64,000 nucleotides of DNA from Lacrimispora saccharolytica (lineage in GTDB: Bacteria; Bacillota; Clostridia; Lachnospirales; Lachnospiraceae). The DNA lies in assembly GCA_016899975.1 (NCBI GenBank), contig JACJJN010000001.1:124001-188000 (forward strand), written 5' to 3'. Position numbers and translations under genes: made by a program. The notes beneath the pieces were generated by a model, which was given only the letters and a program-made list of their open reading frames with translations, ran no database searches and was not told the DNA's origin. Shown here in pieces: positions 45,145 to 53,926 of the stretch (position 1 is the first letter of the stretch; every line of letters begins with the position of its first letter).

Positions 45145-45759
45145 ATGTTTTCCAAAGAAACTTATCCGTTCCGTCTACCCGAGCTTCCCTACGCGTACCA
45201 CGCACTGGAACCATTTATCGACCAAAGAACCATGTATTTTCATCACGACAAACATCTAAAGACATATATAGACAATCTGAACAAAGCCTTGGAAGCCTAT
45301 CCGGAATACCAAACCTGGACACTGGAAGAACTGCTGACCCGCCTTCCCGAACTGCCGGAAGAACTGCGCACACCTGTCCGGAACAATGGCGGCGGCGTAT
45401 ACAACCACGAAATGTACTTTCACCTGATGGCTCCCGCAGGTCAGCCATTTTCCACTGAAGTGGCAGAAGCCTTCGGCGGCGAAGACAACTGGAATCGTCA
45501 GATGAAAGCAGCCGCCCTCGGGCAATTCGGTTCCGGCTTCGCATGGCTCGTCCTGGACACCACCGGAGCGCTGAAAATCATCGCCCTCCCAAACCAGGAC
45601 AATCCACTGACCATAGGCCTGCAGCCAATCCTCCCCCTGGACGTCTGGGAACACGCCTACTACCTGAAACACCAAAACCTCCGCAGCGATTACATCGACG
45701 ACTGGTTTCACGTGATCAACTGGAACGCAGTGGAACAACGTCTGAACGATACTCTATAG
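45145..45759 (+). CDS. Fe/Mn-type superoxide dismutase
   Basis: Protein of 204 residues that removes superoxide. All four metal ligands are recognisable: His in MYFHHDKHLKTY (about 28-39), His in GVYNHEMYFHLM (about 90-101), and Asp and His in DVWEHAYYLKH (about 170-180). The motif GSGFAWLV supports the family. Fe or Mn preference cannot be decided. Preceded by GGGAGTGATTC. Isolated on the plus strand. Confidence 0.94.
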   Translation: MFSKETYPFRLPELPYAYHALEPFIDQRTMYFHHDKHLKTYIDNLNKALEAYPEYQTWTLEELLTRLPELPEELRTPVRNNGGGVYNHEMYFHLMAPAGQPFSTEVAEAFGGEDNWNRQMKAAALGQFGSGFAWLVLDTTGALKIIALPNQDNPLTIGLQPILPLDVWEHAYYLKHQNLRSDYIDDWFHVINWNAVEQRLNDTL

Positions 45760-45812
45760 TTTGCAGATGAAAATCGGCAAAAACTTTACACACTTCCGCC
45801 CCTCAAAAGCCA

Positions 45813-45855
45813 GAAAGCGACCGGGCGCAGGCAGGATGTGTGTTCGGCCGCTTTC
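45813..45855. terminator. possible bidirectional terminator between sod and hisIE
   Basis: GAAAGCGACCG (45813-45823) and CGGCCGCTTTC (45845-45855) form an 11-pair stem with one mismatch. Plus side followed by GTCCCCTTTTG, minus side by TGGCTTTTGAGG. The two genes converge here. Weak T-runs on both sides. Confidence 0.4.
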
Positions 45856-45873
45856 GTCCCCTTTTGCCAATAA

Positions 45874-47145
45874 TCAGCGCCTGGCCAGTTCCCGGGTGAT
45901 CTCCTCCCAGGTAACACCCTTCTCCGCCATCAGCACCATCACATGGTAAAGGAAATCAGAAATCTCATATTTGATCTCTTCTGGATCCGGATTCTTTGCC
46001 GCAATGACAATCTCCGTACATTCCTCTCCCACCTTTTTCAGGATCTTATCGATCCCCTTGTCAAACAGATAATTGGTATACGAGCCCTCTTTCGGATGCA
46101 CCTTCCTGTCGCAGATCACATCGTACACCTGCTGGAATACTTTCAGCGGATTCCGCTCCTCATATTCCTTCTTCACAAGTTCCTGGAAAAAGCAGCTGCG
46201 GTTTCCCGTATGGCATGCCGCTCCCACCTGGGAAACCTTCGCCAGGATCGTATCCTTGTCACAGTCCAGCGTCAGCGATTTCACATACTGAAAATGACCG
46301 GAAGTCAGTCCTTTCATCCAAAGCTCGTTCCGGCTGCGGCTCCAGTAAGTCATCCGTCCGGTTTTCAACGTCGTCTCATACGCTTCTTCATTCATATATG
46401 CCAGCATCAGCACTTCATCCGTCTGGTAATCCTGAACGATAACCGGAACCATGCCGTCGCTGTTTTTCTTGAATTCCGACCATGGAATCGAGCTTTCAAA
46501 CGTATTGACCGGAATTCCCTCTTTCCTGCAGGCTGTCTTGCATTCCATCAGATCCTGTCCCGGACTGCTCACACCTGCGCCGGTCACAGCTTCCACCTGC
46601 GGATTTGCCAGAAGATCTGCCGCTGCGTCATCCGCCGCCAGAACCATCAGAGGAAGCGCGCAGGCTCCTGCGATTTCTTCCAGCTGCTGTTCATCGCACA
46701 AAACCATGCAGGCAAATGTCTCAATCCGCTCCCGGTATCTCTGAAGCACCTGCACATCCGGCACGAAAACTGCGATTTTTTCCTTTCCAAATTTTCCGGA
46801 CACTTCCTCCAGCAGTTCACAGTTCGACTCCTTCGAAAAATTCAGCACCGCCTTCTTACATCCCGCATACAGGATCTTCTTGACGTCCTCCATCCGGCGG
46901 ACATTTCCCCCGCCGATCACCGGGACTTCCGCTCGGTCGCAGATCCGGATCAGGGCGCTGATCGCCTGGTCATGCTCTGCATCACTCTTCGAAAAATCCA
47001 AAACCAGCAGTTCATCCGCCCCTCGGTCGGAAAAATCTGCCGCCAGTTCCTCCACCGGAAGCTCAGAGATCACCGTCTCAGAACCAAAACCGGACACTGC
47101 CTTCCCGTCCCTCAGATAAATGACCGGAACCAACAATTTTCTCAA
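45874..47145 (-). CDS. hisI: HisIE with N-terminal HisA/HisF-like domain
   Basis: Protein of 423 residues. Residues 1 to about 210 resemble the (beta/alpha)8 HisA/HisF barrel ([37 protein letters not shown]) but the catalytic Asp expected near the end of the first strand is Tyr. About 215-320 is HisI, phosphoribosyl-AMP cyclohydrolase ([37 protein letters not shown]). About 330-423 is HisE, the pyrophosphohydrolase ([25 protein letters not shown]). TTG at 47145 is chosen: GGAGGATGG lies upstream; there is no plausible ATG. It follows hisB by 58 bases and closes the operon. Confidence 0.88.
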   Translation of the reverse strand: MRKLLVPVIYLRDGKAVSGFGSETVISELPVEELAADFSDRGADELLVLDFSKSDAEHDQAISALIRICDRAEVPVIGGGNVRRMEDVKKILYAGCKKAVLNFSKESNCELLEEVSGKFGKEKIAVFVPDVQVLQRYRERIETFACMVLCDEQQLEEIAGACALPLMVLAADDAAADLLANPQVEAVTGAGVSSPGQDLMECKTACRKEGIPVNTFESSIPWSEFKKNSDGMVPVIVQDYQTDEVLMLAYMNEEAYETTLKTGRMTYWSRSRNELWMKGLTSGHFQYVKSLTLDCDKDTILAKVSQVGAACHTGNRSCFFQELVKKEYEERNPLKVFQQVYDVICDRKVHPKEGSYTNYLFDKGIDKILKKVGEECTEIVIAAKNPDPEEIKYEISDFLYHVMVLMAEKGVTWEEITRELARR

Positions 47146-47203
47146 AACACCATCCTCCTCATCCAACTGATTTGCATAATACACCGGAAACGATCCTGCC
47201 GGT

Positions 47204-47794
47204 TCAGAGACTGCCTTTTGTGGAAAGCACCCCGGAAATCCTCTCGTCAATGGAAACCGCCTCATCCAGCGCTTTTGCCGCTGCCTTAAACATTGCCTCA
47301 ATGATATGATGGCAGTTCGAGCCGTCAAGCACCTTGATATGCAGGTTCATGCCGCAGGAATAGGACAGCGCGTAGAAAAACTCACGCACCATCTCCGTCT
47401 CCATGTCTCCCACTTTTTCCCTGGAAAATTCCGCCTGAAAGGAAAGATACGGCCGACCGCACAGATCCACCGCAGCCAGCACCAGCGTCTCATCCATCGG
47501 AAGGATCCTGCTTCCGTATCTGCGGATCCCCGCCTTGTCCTTCAGCGCTTCCTTCAGCGCCGTTCCAAGGACGATCCCGAGATCCTCGATGGTATGGTGT
47601 CCGTCCACCTGCAGGTCGCCTTCCATCTCCAGACGCAGATCAAAAAATCCATGCCTTGCAAATCCGTCCAGCATATGGTCAAAAAAGCCGATCCCCGTTG
47701 TCCCTTCAAAAATTCCCGCTCCGTCCAGATTCAGTTCCAGACAGATGTTTGTCTCTTTCGTTTTCCGCTCCACCCTGGCCGTTCTCATCCTCAT
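47204..47794 (-). CDS. hisB: imidazoleglycerol-phosphate dehydratase
   Basis: Manganese enzyme of the histidine pathway, 196 residues, dehydratase part only. Both metal-binding repeats are visible: [11 protein letters not shown] (about 63-73) and [11 protein letters not shown] (about 161-171). The start overlaps the hisD stop by four bases (ATGA); a second ATG two codons later has better spacing from GGAGG. Confidence 0.96.
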   Translation of the reverse strand: MRMRTARVERKTKETNICLELNLDGAGIFEGTTGIGFFDHMLDGFARHGFFDLRLEMEGDLQVDGHHTIEDLGIVLGTALKEALKDKAGIRRYGSRILPMDETLVLAAVDLCGRPYLSFQAEFSREKVGDMETEMVREFFYALSYSCGMNLHIKVLDGSNCHHIIEAMFKAAAKALDEAVSIDERISGVLSTKGSL

Positions 47795-49095
47795 GCGTCC
47801 TCCTTGTTCTCAAAGCGTACCGCGATGGAATTTGCATGCGCCGTCAGCTGTTCTGCTTTCGCAAAGGCTTCAATATCTCCGTGAATCTTTTCCAGTGCCT
47901 CCCTGGAATAATAGATTACGCTGGATTTCTTCACAAAATCATCCACGGAAAGAGGCGAGAAGAATTTTGCCGTTCCATTGGTCGGAAGAATATGGTTCGG
48001 ACCTGCAAAATAATCCCCCAGCGGCTCGCAGGAATTTTCCCCAAGGAAAATTGCTCCTGCATTTCTTACTTTCATCATATCTTCAAAAGGATTTGCCGTC
48101 ACAATTTCAAGATGCTCCGGCGCAATCTGATTCACCGTCTCAATGGCCTCCGCTTTCGATTCCGCCACCAGCAGATAACCGAAATTGTCCAGAGACTTCT
48201 CAATGATCTCACGGCGGGAAAGCGTCTCAAGAAACTTCCGGATCTCCGCATCCACCTGCTCCGCCAGCCTGCGGGAGGTCGTGATCAGGATCGCGCTTGC
48301 CAGCTCGTCGTGCTCCGCCTGGCTCAGCAGATCCGCCGCTACAAAACGGGGATTTGCCGTCTCGTCCGCCAGAACCAGGATTTCACTTGGCCCTGCAATG
48401 GAATCAATGCTGACATTTCCATATACCGCTTTTTTCGCCAGCGCCACATAGATATTTCCCGGTCCCACGATCTTATCCACTTTCGGAATGCTCTCGGTGC
48501 CATAGGCAAGCGCCGCCACCGCCTGTGCGCCGCCGATCTTGAAGATCCGCTGGACGCCCGCCTCTTTTGCCGCCGCGAGGACCACCGGATTTACCTTTCC
48601 TTCCCGGTTGCAGGGCGTCACCATACAGATTTCCCGAACGCCCGCCACCTGAGCCGGCAGTACGTTCATCAGTACAGAGGACGGATATGCCGCCTTGCCT
48701 CCCGGCACATAAACGCCCACGCGGTTCAGCGGCGTCACCTTCTGTCCCAGCAGTGTTCCCTCTTCCGCGGAGGTAAACCAGCTGTTTTCTTTCTGCTTCT
48801 CATGATAGGCAAGGATATTTGCCCTTGCCTTTCTTATCACATCGATCAGTCCTTCGTCCACCTGGCGGTAAGCTTCCTCCACTTCTTCTTCTGTTACCTC
48901 CACACTGGAAGCGTCCAGCTTCGCTCCGTCAAACTTTTCGGTGTAGGAAAAAACCGCCGCATCTTTCTTTTCGCGGACTGCGGTGACGATCTCATTGACC
49001 GCCGCCTCATACGTTCCATACTGGGTTGGGCTGCGTTTCAGCATATTTTCCAGAATATTTTCTGCTGTTTCTTTTGTCAGATCTACAATCCTCAT
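47791..49095 (-). CDS. hisD: histidinol dehydrogenase
   Basis: Zinc- and NAD-dependent oxidation of histidinol to histidine, the last pathway step. 434 residues. IAGPSEILVLADE and LLSQAEHDELASAIL are the catalytic/zinc region, with GPNHILPTNGTAKF later. Third gene of the operon, 23 bases after hisG; GAGGAGGAAGAACG precedes the ATG. Confidence 0.97.
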   Translation of the reverse strand: MRIVDLTKETAENILENMLKRSPTQYGTYEAAVNEIVTAVREKKDAAVFSYTEKFDGAKLDASSVEVTEEEVEEAYRQVDEGLIDVIRKARANILAYHEKQKENSWFTSAEEGTLLGQKVTPLNRVGVYVPGGKAAYPSSVLMNVLPAQVAGVREICMVTPCNREGKVNPVVLAAAKEAGVQRIFKIGGAQAVAALAYGTESIPKVDKIVGPGNIYVALAKKAVYGNVSIDSIAGPSEILVLADETANPRFVAADLLSQAEHDELASAILITTSRRLAEQVDAEIRKFLETLSRREIIEKSLDNFGYLLVAESKAEAIETVNQIAPEHLEIVTANPFEDMMKVRNAGAIFLGENSCEPLGDYFAGPNHILPTNGTAKFFSPLSVDDFVKKSSVIYYSREALEKIHGDIEAFAKAEQLTAHANSIAVRFENKEDA

Positions 49096-49118
49096 CGTTC
49101 TTCCTCCTCACATGCGGA

Positions 49119-49766
49119 TCAATTATTTTCCGTAAGCGCTTTCTTCAGTGCATGGATCAGATAGCTGATCCTCTCATTTTCCATCCGCATACTCACCTGG
49201 TTGACCACCATACGGGCGGACAGCGGGCAGACCTCTTCCAGCACATCCAGTCCATTTTCCCGCAGCGTCGTGCCAGTCTCCACAATATCGACGATGACTT
49301 CCGAAAGCCCTACGATGGGAGCCAGTTCAATGGAGCCATTCAGCTTGATGATCTCCACGGTCTGATGCTTTTTATTGTAAAAATAGTCTTTTGCGATATT
49401 CGGGTATTTGGTGGCAACGCGGATCAGCCGGTTATGCTGCAGAAGCTCCGCCGCGGAAGCCGGGCCGCAGACACACATCCGGCATTTTCCATAACCGAGA
49501 TCCAGTACCTCATACAGCTTGCGCCCTTCCTCCAGGATCGTATCCTTGCCGACAATGCCGATATCCGCCGCGCCGTACTCCACATAAGTGGGAACATCCG
49601 GGCCCTTCGCCAAAAAGAATTTCAGCCCCATTTCCTCATTGACAAAAATCAGTTTTCTGGAAGATTTATCTTCCATCTCCTCACAGGTAATCCCTATCTG
49701 CCGGAAAAGCTCCATCGTCCGCTGTGCCAGACGCCCCTTTCCAAGGGCGATCGTCAAATATCTCAT
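49119..49766 (-). CDS. hisG: ATP phosphoribosyltransferase, short catalytic subunit
   Basis: First enzyme of histidine synthesis. 215 residues: short form without the C-terminal regulatory domain, so it needs HisZ, encoded directly upstream. [20 protein letters not shown] and [15 protein letters not shown] (the PRPP loop) are visible. The start overlaps the hisZ stop (ATGA). Confidence 0.96.
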   Translation of the reverse strand: MRYLTIALGKGRLAQRTMELFRQIGITCEEMEDKSSRKLIFVNEEMGLKFFLAKGPDVPTYVEYGAADIGIVGKDTILEEGRKLYEVLDLGYGKCRMCVCGPASAAELLQHNRLIRVATKYPNIAKDYFYNKKHQTVEIIKLNGSIELAPIVGLSEVIVDIVETGTTLRENGLDVLEEVCPLSARMVVNQVSMRMENERISYLIHALKKALTENN

Positions 49767-51034
49767 GCCTGTCCTCCTTTTTGTACCTGCTGTGTGATCT
49801 CCACCGGATGGACTTCCGGTTCCGTCAGATCAATGGCAAACACGGCGGTCTCCTTTTGGATGTACACGATACCGCCAAACTGGTTCCTCTTTCCGTATGC
49901 GATATAATCGTCCAGCACCCTGCCGCGTCCAAAGGGAACCAGCGCCACGTCCAGCCCTTCTTTTCGGTGTTCCTTTGCCATCTGAACCGCCATCTTTTCC
50001 AGGAAATCCGGATAAAGGAGCATCGTCCTCGTCCGCGGCACCCGGGTGGAAATCTTCTGACGCTCCAGCGCGTCCAGCATCGGCTGCAGCATTGCGCAGA
50101 AGCCTACCGCCGGCGCATTTTTTCCAAAATAGTTCAGCAGACGGTCATAACGCCCTCCCTTGACCAAAGGCTCCCCGTTGCCGTAGGTATATGCCTGGAA
50201 AATGATTCCGGTATAATACTGGAATCTGCTCAGCATACCGAAATCAAAGCAGATATATTTCTCATAGCCGTAATCTTTCAGAATCTCATAGATTGCCTCC
50301 AGCCGTTCCACCGCTTCCAGCGCCTCCCGGTTCCTGGTCAGTGTCCTTGCTTTCTGGAGAACCTCCGGACCGCCGAACATCTGCGTCATTCCCGCCAGCG
50401 CGCGGCTCTGGTCCGGGTGGAGGTGGAATCTCTCCAACAGTTCCTCCACACCGAAATAATTTTTGATGGAGATCAGCTCTCTCAGCTGATGGAACCCTTC
50501 TTCCGAAAGCCGCGCCTCCTTTGCCAGTGCACGAAAATATCCCACATGGCCGACGCTCACCTGGAATTCCCGGAATCCCGCGTCCAGCATCAGCCGCACC
50601 GTCATCGCCAGCAGCTCCGCATCCGCCATGGGCGAATCCTCGTTGAGCAGTTCCACGCCCATCTGCGTGGACTCCTTCAGCCTGCCCTGATAGCTGGAAT
50701 TATTTACAAAACTGCTTCCCTGATACCAAAGGCGGATCGGAAGATCCTCTTCCATATAGTACATGGAAACCGCCCGTGCGATAGAAGGAGTGAAATCCGG
50801 ACGGAGCACAAGGGTATTTCCCTCCCGGTCAAAAAATTTATACAGCTCTCTGGACGGCGTCGTACCGACTTCACGCCCGAATACATCGAAAAACTCAAAG
50901 GTCGGCGTCTCGATCTCCTGATATCCGTACGCCTGAAATACTTTTTCTATCTTTTGCTCAAGCATACGCTTCCGCTTACATTCTTCACTGAAAACATCCC
51001 TGACCCCCTCAGGCGTATGAATCATTTTATCCAT
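49763..51034 (-). CDS. hisZ: ATP phosphoribosyltransferase regulatory subunit
   Basis: Catalytically inactive paralogue of histidyl-tRNA synthetase, 423 residues. Class II synthetase core features: [10 protein letters not shown] (motif 1 area), [13 protein letters not shown] (motif 2 area), and [22 protein letters not shown]-terminal anticodon-like region is reduced. It gives histidine feedback control to HisG. First gene of the his operon; AAAGGAGGAAC precedes the ATG. Confidence 0.94.
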   Translation of the reverse strand: MDKMIHTPEGVRDVFSEECKRKRMLEQKIEKVFQAYGYQEIETPTFEFFDVFGREVGTTPSRELYKFFDREGNTLVLRPDFTPSIARAVSMYYMEEDLPIRLWYQGSSFVNNSSYQGRLKESTQMGVELLNEDSPMADAELLAMTVRLMLDAGFREFQVSVGHVGYFRALAKEARLSEEGFHQLRELISIKNYFGVEELLERFHLHPDQSRALAGMTQMFGGPEVLQKARTLTRNREALEAVERLEAIYEILKDYGYEKYICFDFGMLSRFQYYTGIIFQAYTYGNGEPLVKGGRYDRLLNYFGKNAPAVGFCAMLQPMLDALERQKISTRVPRTRTMLLYPDFLEKMAVQMAKEHRKEGLDVALVPFGRGRVLDDYIAYGKRNQFGGIVYIQKETAVFAIDLTEPEVHPVEITQQVQKGGQA

Positions 51035-51136
51035 CCAAAAGTTCCTCCTTTATGTTCTGCCGCCTCCGCAGATACGTCAGCGGAAATTTCTTTTACACTT
51101 TACTTCACTACCATATTACTATTCGAAACTATTGGT

Positions 51137-51165
51137 ATTATACCGGAAGCTCACTTTCCTGTCAA
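51137..51165 (-). promoter_or_regulatory. consensus promoter for the his operon
   Basis: TTGACA (51160-51165), 17-base spacer, TATAAT (51137-51142): perfect on both boxes. The -35 box overlaps the stop codon of recU. The leader of about 100 bases shows one weak hairpin (TCCGC/GCGGA) and no T-box sequence. Confidence 0.85.
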
Positions 51166-51698
51166 TCCCGAAGTTCCAGATCCATCTGCAAACCTTTCAG
51201 ATAAGGCAGCAAAACACCGTCTCTTTCCCGTGTGAGGATCCACTTCTGATCCAGTTCGTCAAACCGGAAATGTTTTTTCCCTCCGGAAGCGCCCCGCTCC
51301 CAGAAACGCATCATCTCTTCAAACCGAAGATAATAAAAAGCATCCCGCCCGGCAAAATAAAGAAGCAAAAAGGCAACTCCCCCCTGCGACTCAAAATCCT
51401 TCATAAACCGGACCTGATGCTCATGAATGTTCGCCAGTGGAAAGGCATCACTGTGGCACTCCTTCGCATCAAAGCAGACGGGTATACTCTGCACCACACC
51501 GATGTAATCCACGGTACTCTTTTTTTCAAAATATGCCAGTGTAATATGACGGCTCTCCTTGTCAATTTTTATGGGAGTGATCGGCGTCGGCACTTTTTGG
51601 ATCAGCGCCAGCTTTTTTTCCCGGTACTGTTCGTTGGTCCGGTTGATCAGCTCCTCCAGAAGGGAACCTCGAAGTCCTCTGGAATTCCATGTTGCCAT
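51162..51698 (-). CDS. recU: Holliday junction resolvase RecU
   Basis: Gram-positive junction-resolving nuclease of 178 residues. Begins MATWNSRGLRGSLLEELINR, with PTPITPIKID, KKSTVDYIGVV (catalytic Asp) and PVCFDAKECHSD (Glu/Lys pair). All expected active-site residues are visible. Located between lepB and the his operon, not beside a class A PBP gene as in Bacillus. 25 bases after lepB. Confidence 0.92.
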   Translation of the reverse strand: MATWNSRGLRGSLLEELINRTNEQYREKKLALIQKVPTPITPIKIDKESRHITLAYFEKKSTVDYIGVVQSIPVCFDAKECHSDAFPLANIHEHQVRFMKDFESQGGVAFLLLYFAGRDAFYYLRFEEMMRFWERGASGGKKHFRFDELDQKWILTRERDGVLLPYLKGLQMDLELRD

Positions 51699-51723
51699 TT
51701 CTCTTTTGTCCTCTCTTCTTCAA

Positions 51724-52284
51724 CTATTCGATCCATCCCATATTTTTCAGGGGCCAATAACGAAATCCCGCCTGCCCGATAATCTTATCCCTGTTCACAT
51801 AAGGATTCTTCCAGTATCTGGAATCTCTGGAAATTTCCCGGTTGTCTCCCAGCACAAAATAGGAATTCTCCGGAACGTGATAGGGACCGAAATCCCCCGT
51901 AGGCGTCTCCGGACAGAAATCATCCCTCAGCGGGACATCCGCCCCGTCGATATAGACTTTTCCATCACGAATTTCCACCGTTTCTCCCGGCAGTCCGATC
52001 ACGCGCTTGATAAACCGCTGGGTCTCATCGTCCGGATAATAAAAAATAATGATATCGTACCGCTCAGGATCATGATTCCAGTAAGCCAGCCGGTTTCCAA
52101 ACAACTGGTCTCCCGTCATAATCGTCGGCTCCATCGACGGAGACGGGACCCTGGCATTGATGATCACTTTCTGGGTCAAAAAAAGCATAAATGCTGTAAA
52201 TACCAGCGTCAGCACCAAATACTCTGTCAGGATCTGGCTGCCGCTGTTTCTTTTTTTGCGTTTCCTTCTTCTGCTCTCTTCCAT
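51724..52284 (-). CDS. lepB: type I signal peptidase
   Basis: Membrane serine protease of 186 residues that removes signal peptides. Very basic N-terminus (RRRKRKKR), one transmembrane helix (about 20-40), catalytic Ser in VPSPSMEPTIMTGD and Lys in RFIKRVIGLPGE, plus YFVLGDNREISRDSRYW. Start at 52284 is preceded by CAGGGCG; the longer frame to 52422 lies in the previous gene. The S-x-SM-x-P box reads SPSMEP, normal. It starts 17 bases inside the RluA-like gene's 3' end region (overlap absent: that gene stops at 52301). Confidence 0.93.
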   Translation of the reverse strand: MEESRRRKRKKRNSGSQILTEYLVLTLVFTAFMLFLTQKVIINARVPSPSMEPTIMTGDQLFGNRLAYWNHDPERYDIIIFYYPDDETQRFIKRVIGLPGETVEIRDGKVYIDGADVPLRDDFCPETPTGDFGPYHVPENSYFVLGDNREISRDSRYWKNPYVNRDKIIGQAGFRYWPLKNMGWIE

Positions 52285-52300
52285 TTTCGCCCTGCCCAAA

Positions 52301-53284
52301 CTACTTTCCTCCGGCAGACAGTTTTTCCGCCTGCAGGATCTTCTGAAACAGCTTCGGCGGCTTCGCCGTGATCGTCCTTTGTGAAACGCTTTCCAATGGA
52401 GGCTCCATGACCGGAAATTCAATCTGCCAGCTGTGCAGAAACTGGGAGTTCAGCCCGTAGTTTTCCCGAAAATAACGGTTGAACGCTGCATCCCCGTACT
52501 TTCTGTCTCCCGCCAGCGGATGCCCGATACCGGCAAGATGGCTGCGGATCTGATGGGTTTTTCCAGTGATCAATTCCACTTTCAGCAGTGTCATATCCTT
52601 TTTTGCCGCCAACGGCTCATATGCCGTCTCGATGGGCGCTCCGTTTTCCAGAGGCTCCCTGCTTATCCTTGCCTGATTCTTCGTCTCATCCTTTGTCAGC
52701 CATCCACGGATCCGTTCTTTCCGGGTGACCCGTCCTTTGACCAGCGCCAGATAATATTTCCCGGCACGGCGCTCTTTCAGCAGGCGTCCTATCTCCTGGG
52801 CCGCCGCCAGCGTTTTCGCCCCGATCACAAGTCCGCTGGTATTCCGGTCCAGGCGGTTGCAGACCCCGGGAGTGAATCCCGCCAGACTCTCCGGAGCCAT
52901 CTGCCCGCTCTCCAGAAGATAACCAATCAGATATTCGTTCAAAGACACGTCTTTCGGATCCGCTTTCTGGGAAAGCATCCCTGCCGGCTTGTTCACCAGC
53001 AGAAGCTGACAGTCCTCATAGACGATCTCCAGCCCCGGCCACAGCGGATACTGGTCTGCTTTTCTGGGCTTATGAAATTTTTCCAGTGTTTCCTCGGACA
53101 GATACAGCCGGATCACATCCCCGTTTTTCAGCTTTTCGCTTCCTTCCGCTTTCTTCCCATTCAGAACGATATTCTTTTTCCGGAGCATTTTGTAAAGGAA
53201 ACTCTTCGGCGCCAGATTGAGGTATTTCTGAAGATATTTGTCCAGCCTCTGCCCGGCATCTTCCTGAAAAATCAGTTCTCTCAT
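52301..53284 (-). CDS. RluA-family pseudouridine synthase
   Basis: rRNA or tRNA pseudouridylation enzyme of 327 residues. S4 domain (QRLDKYLQKYLNLAPKSFLY) at the N-terminus and catalytic motif CNRLDRNTSGLVIGA near 142-156, with the catalytic Asp in RLD. GKTHQIRSHLAGIGHPLAGD is a further family motif. Target position cannot be assigned. Start ATG with GGGAGAAATGT. Confidence 0.92.
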   Translation of the reverse strand: MRELIFQEDAGQRLDKYLQKYLNLAPKSFLYKMLRKKNIVLNGKKAEGSEKLKNGDVIRLYLSEETLEKFHKPRKADQYPLWPGLEIVYEDCQLLLVNKPAGMLSQKADPKDVSLNEYLIGYLLESGQMAPESLAGFTPGVCNRLDRNTSGLVIGAKTLAAAQEIGRLLKERRAGKYYLALVKGRVTRKERIRGWLTKDETKNQARISREPLENGAPIETAYEPLAAKKDMTLLKVELITGKTHQIRSHLAGIGHPLAGDRKYGDAAFNRYFRENYGLNSQFLHSWQIEFPVMEPPLESVSQRTITAKPPKLFQKILQAEKLSAGGK

Positions 53285-53308
53285 ACATTTCTCCCCTATT
53301 GTTTTCTC

Positions 53309-53926
53309 TTATAAGACGATTGCCAGCAGATTATGTTTAACCATCTCATCCCGGGACAGATCCGGATACCGCTCGTCCGGAACAAATTTTTCATTGGCAT
53401 CCGCTTCCAGCTGCTCATAGTTCCGGTTCAGGCTGTCCAGACGCTCCAGATACGCTTTCATCTGGTCAAAGATCTTCACATGGGTTTTGTACCCGTTTGC
53501 CCGGAGCAGTTTTCCGATATGTTTCTCACATTCCTCGATCTGTTTGCGGTTCTTTGCCTGGCTGGTGTACCCCACCACTTCATAACCGCAGACGGCAACC
53601 GCGTCCACCATCAGACTGTCCGTCTCCTTCGTAAAGTACATTTCATACATCATGGTCAATTTTCCAGCGTGGCTGCTGATCTCTTCCACCGTCTCACGGC
53701 TTGCCGGTTTCTGCATCATAATCATGATCAGCCCGACCATAGATTTGCATCCCGGCAGACAGCCCACCACAGCGATCACCGTGAAAATATTATTTTTGTC
53801 CCCTTTACAGATGATAAGGCCTGCGATCAGGATCAGCAAAGGCATTACAAACATGCCGAGTGTGACCAGCAGCCTTTTCTTTTTTTCATACCGGATATAA
53901 CCGCTGTTTCCCTTTCTGACTTTCAT
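53309..53926 (-). CDS. conserved membrane protein of unknown function
   Basis: Protein of 205 residues: a Lys/Arg-rich N-terminus (MKVRKGNSGYIRYEKKKR), two hydrophobic segments (about 19-42 and 49-73), then a cytoplasmic alpha/beta region ending with ERYPDLSRDEMVKHNLLAIVL. No catalytic motif identified. It overlaps the YgiQ stop by four bases (ATGA), so it is translated together with it. I do not recognise the family beyond similarity to Lachnospiraceae hypothetical proteins. Confidence 0.7.
   Translation of the reverse strand: MKVRKGNSGYIRYEKKKRLLVTLGMFVMPLLILIAGLIICKGDKNNIFTVIAVVGCLPGCKSMVGLIMIMMQKPASRETVEEISSHAGKLTMMYEMYFTKETDSLMVDAVAVCGYEVVGYTSQAKNRKQIEECEKHIGKLLRANGYKTHVKIFDQMKAYLERLDSLNRNYEQLEADANEKFVPDERYPDLSRDEMVKHNLLAIVL

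Noticed and set aside
47146-47328. N-terminal extension of HisIE
   Set aside because: The extra 61 codons overlap the end of hisB in another frame, and a TTG with GGAGGATGG upstream starts where the barrel-like domain begins.
51035-51136. T-box riboswitch before hisZ
   Set aside because: The leader of about 100 bases is too short and no T-box core sequence or terminator/antiterminator pair is visible.
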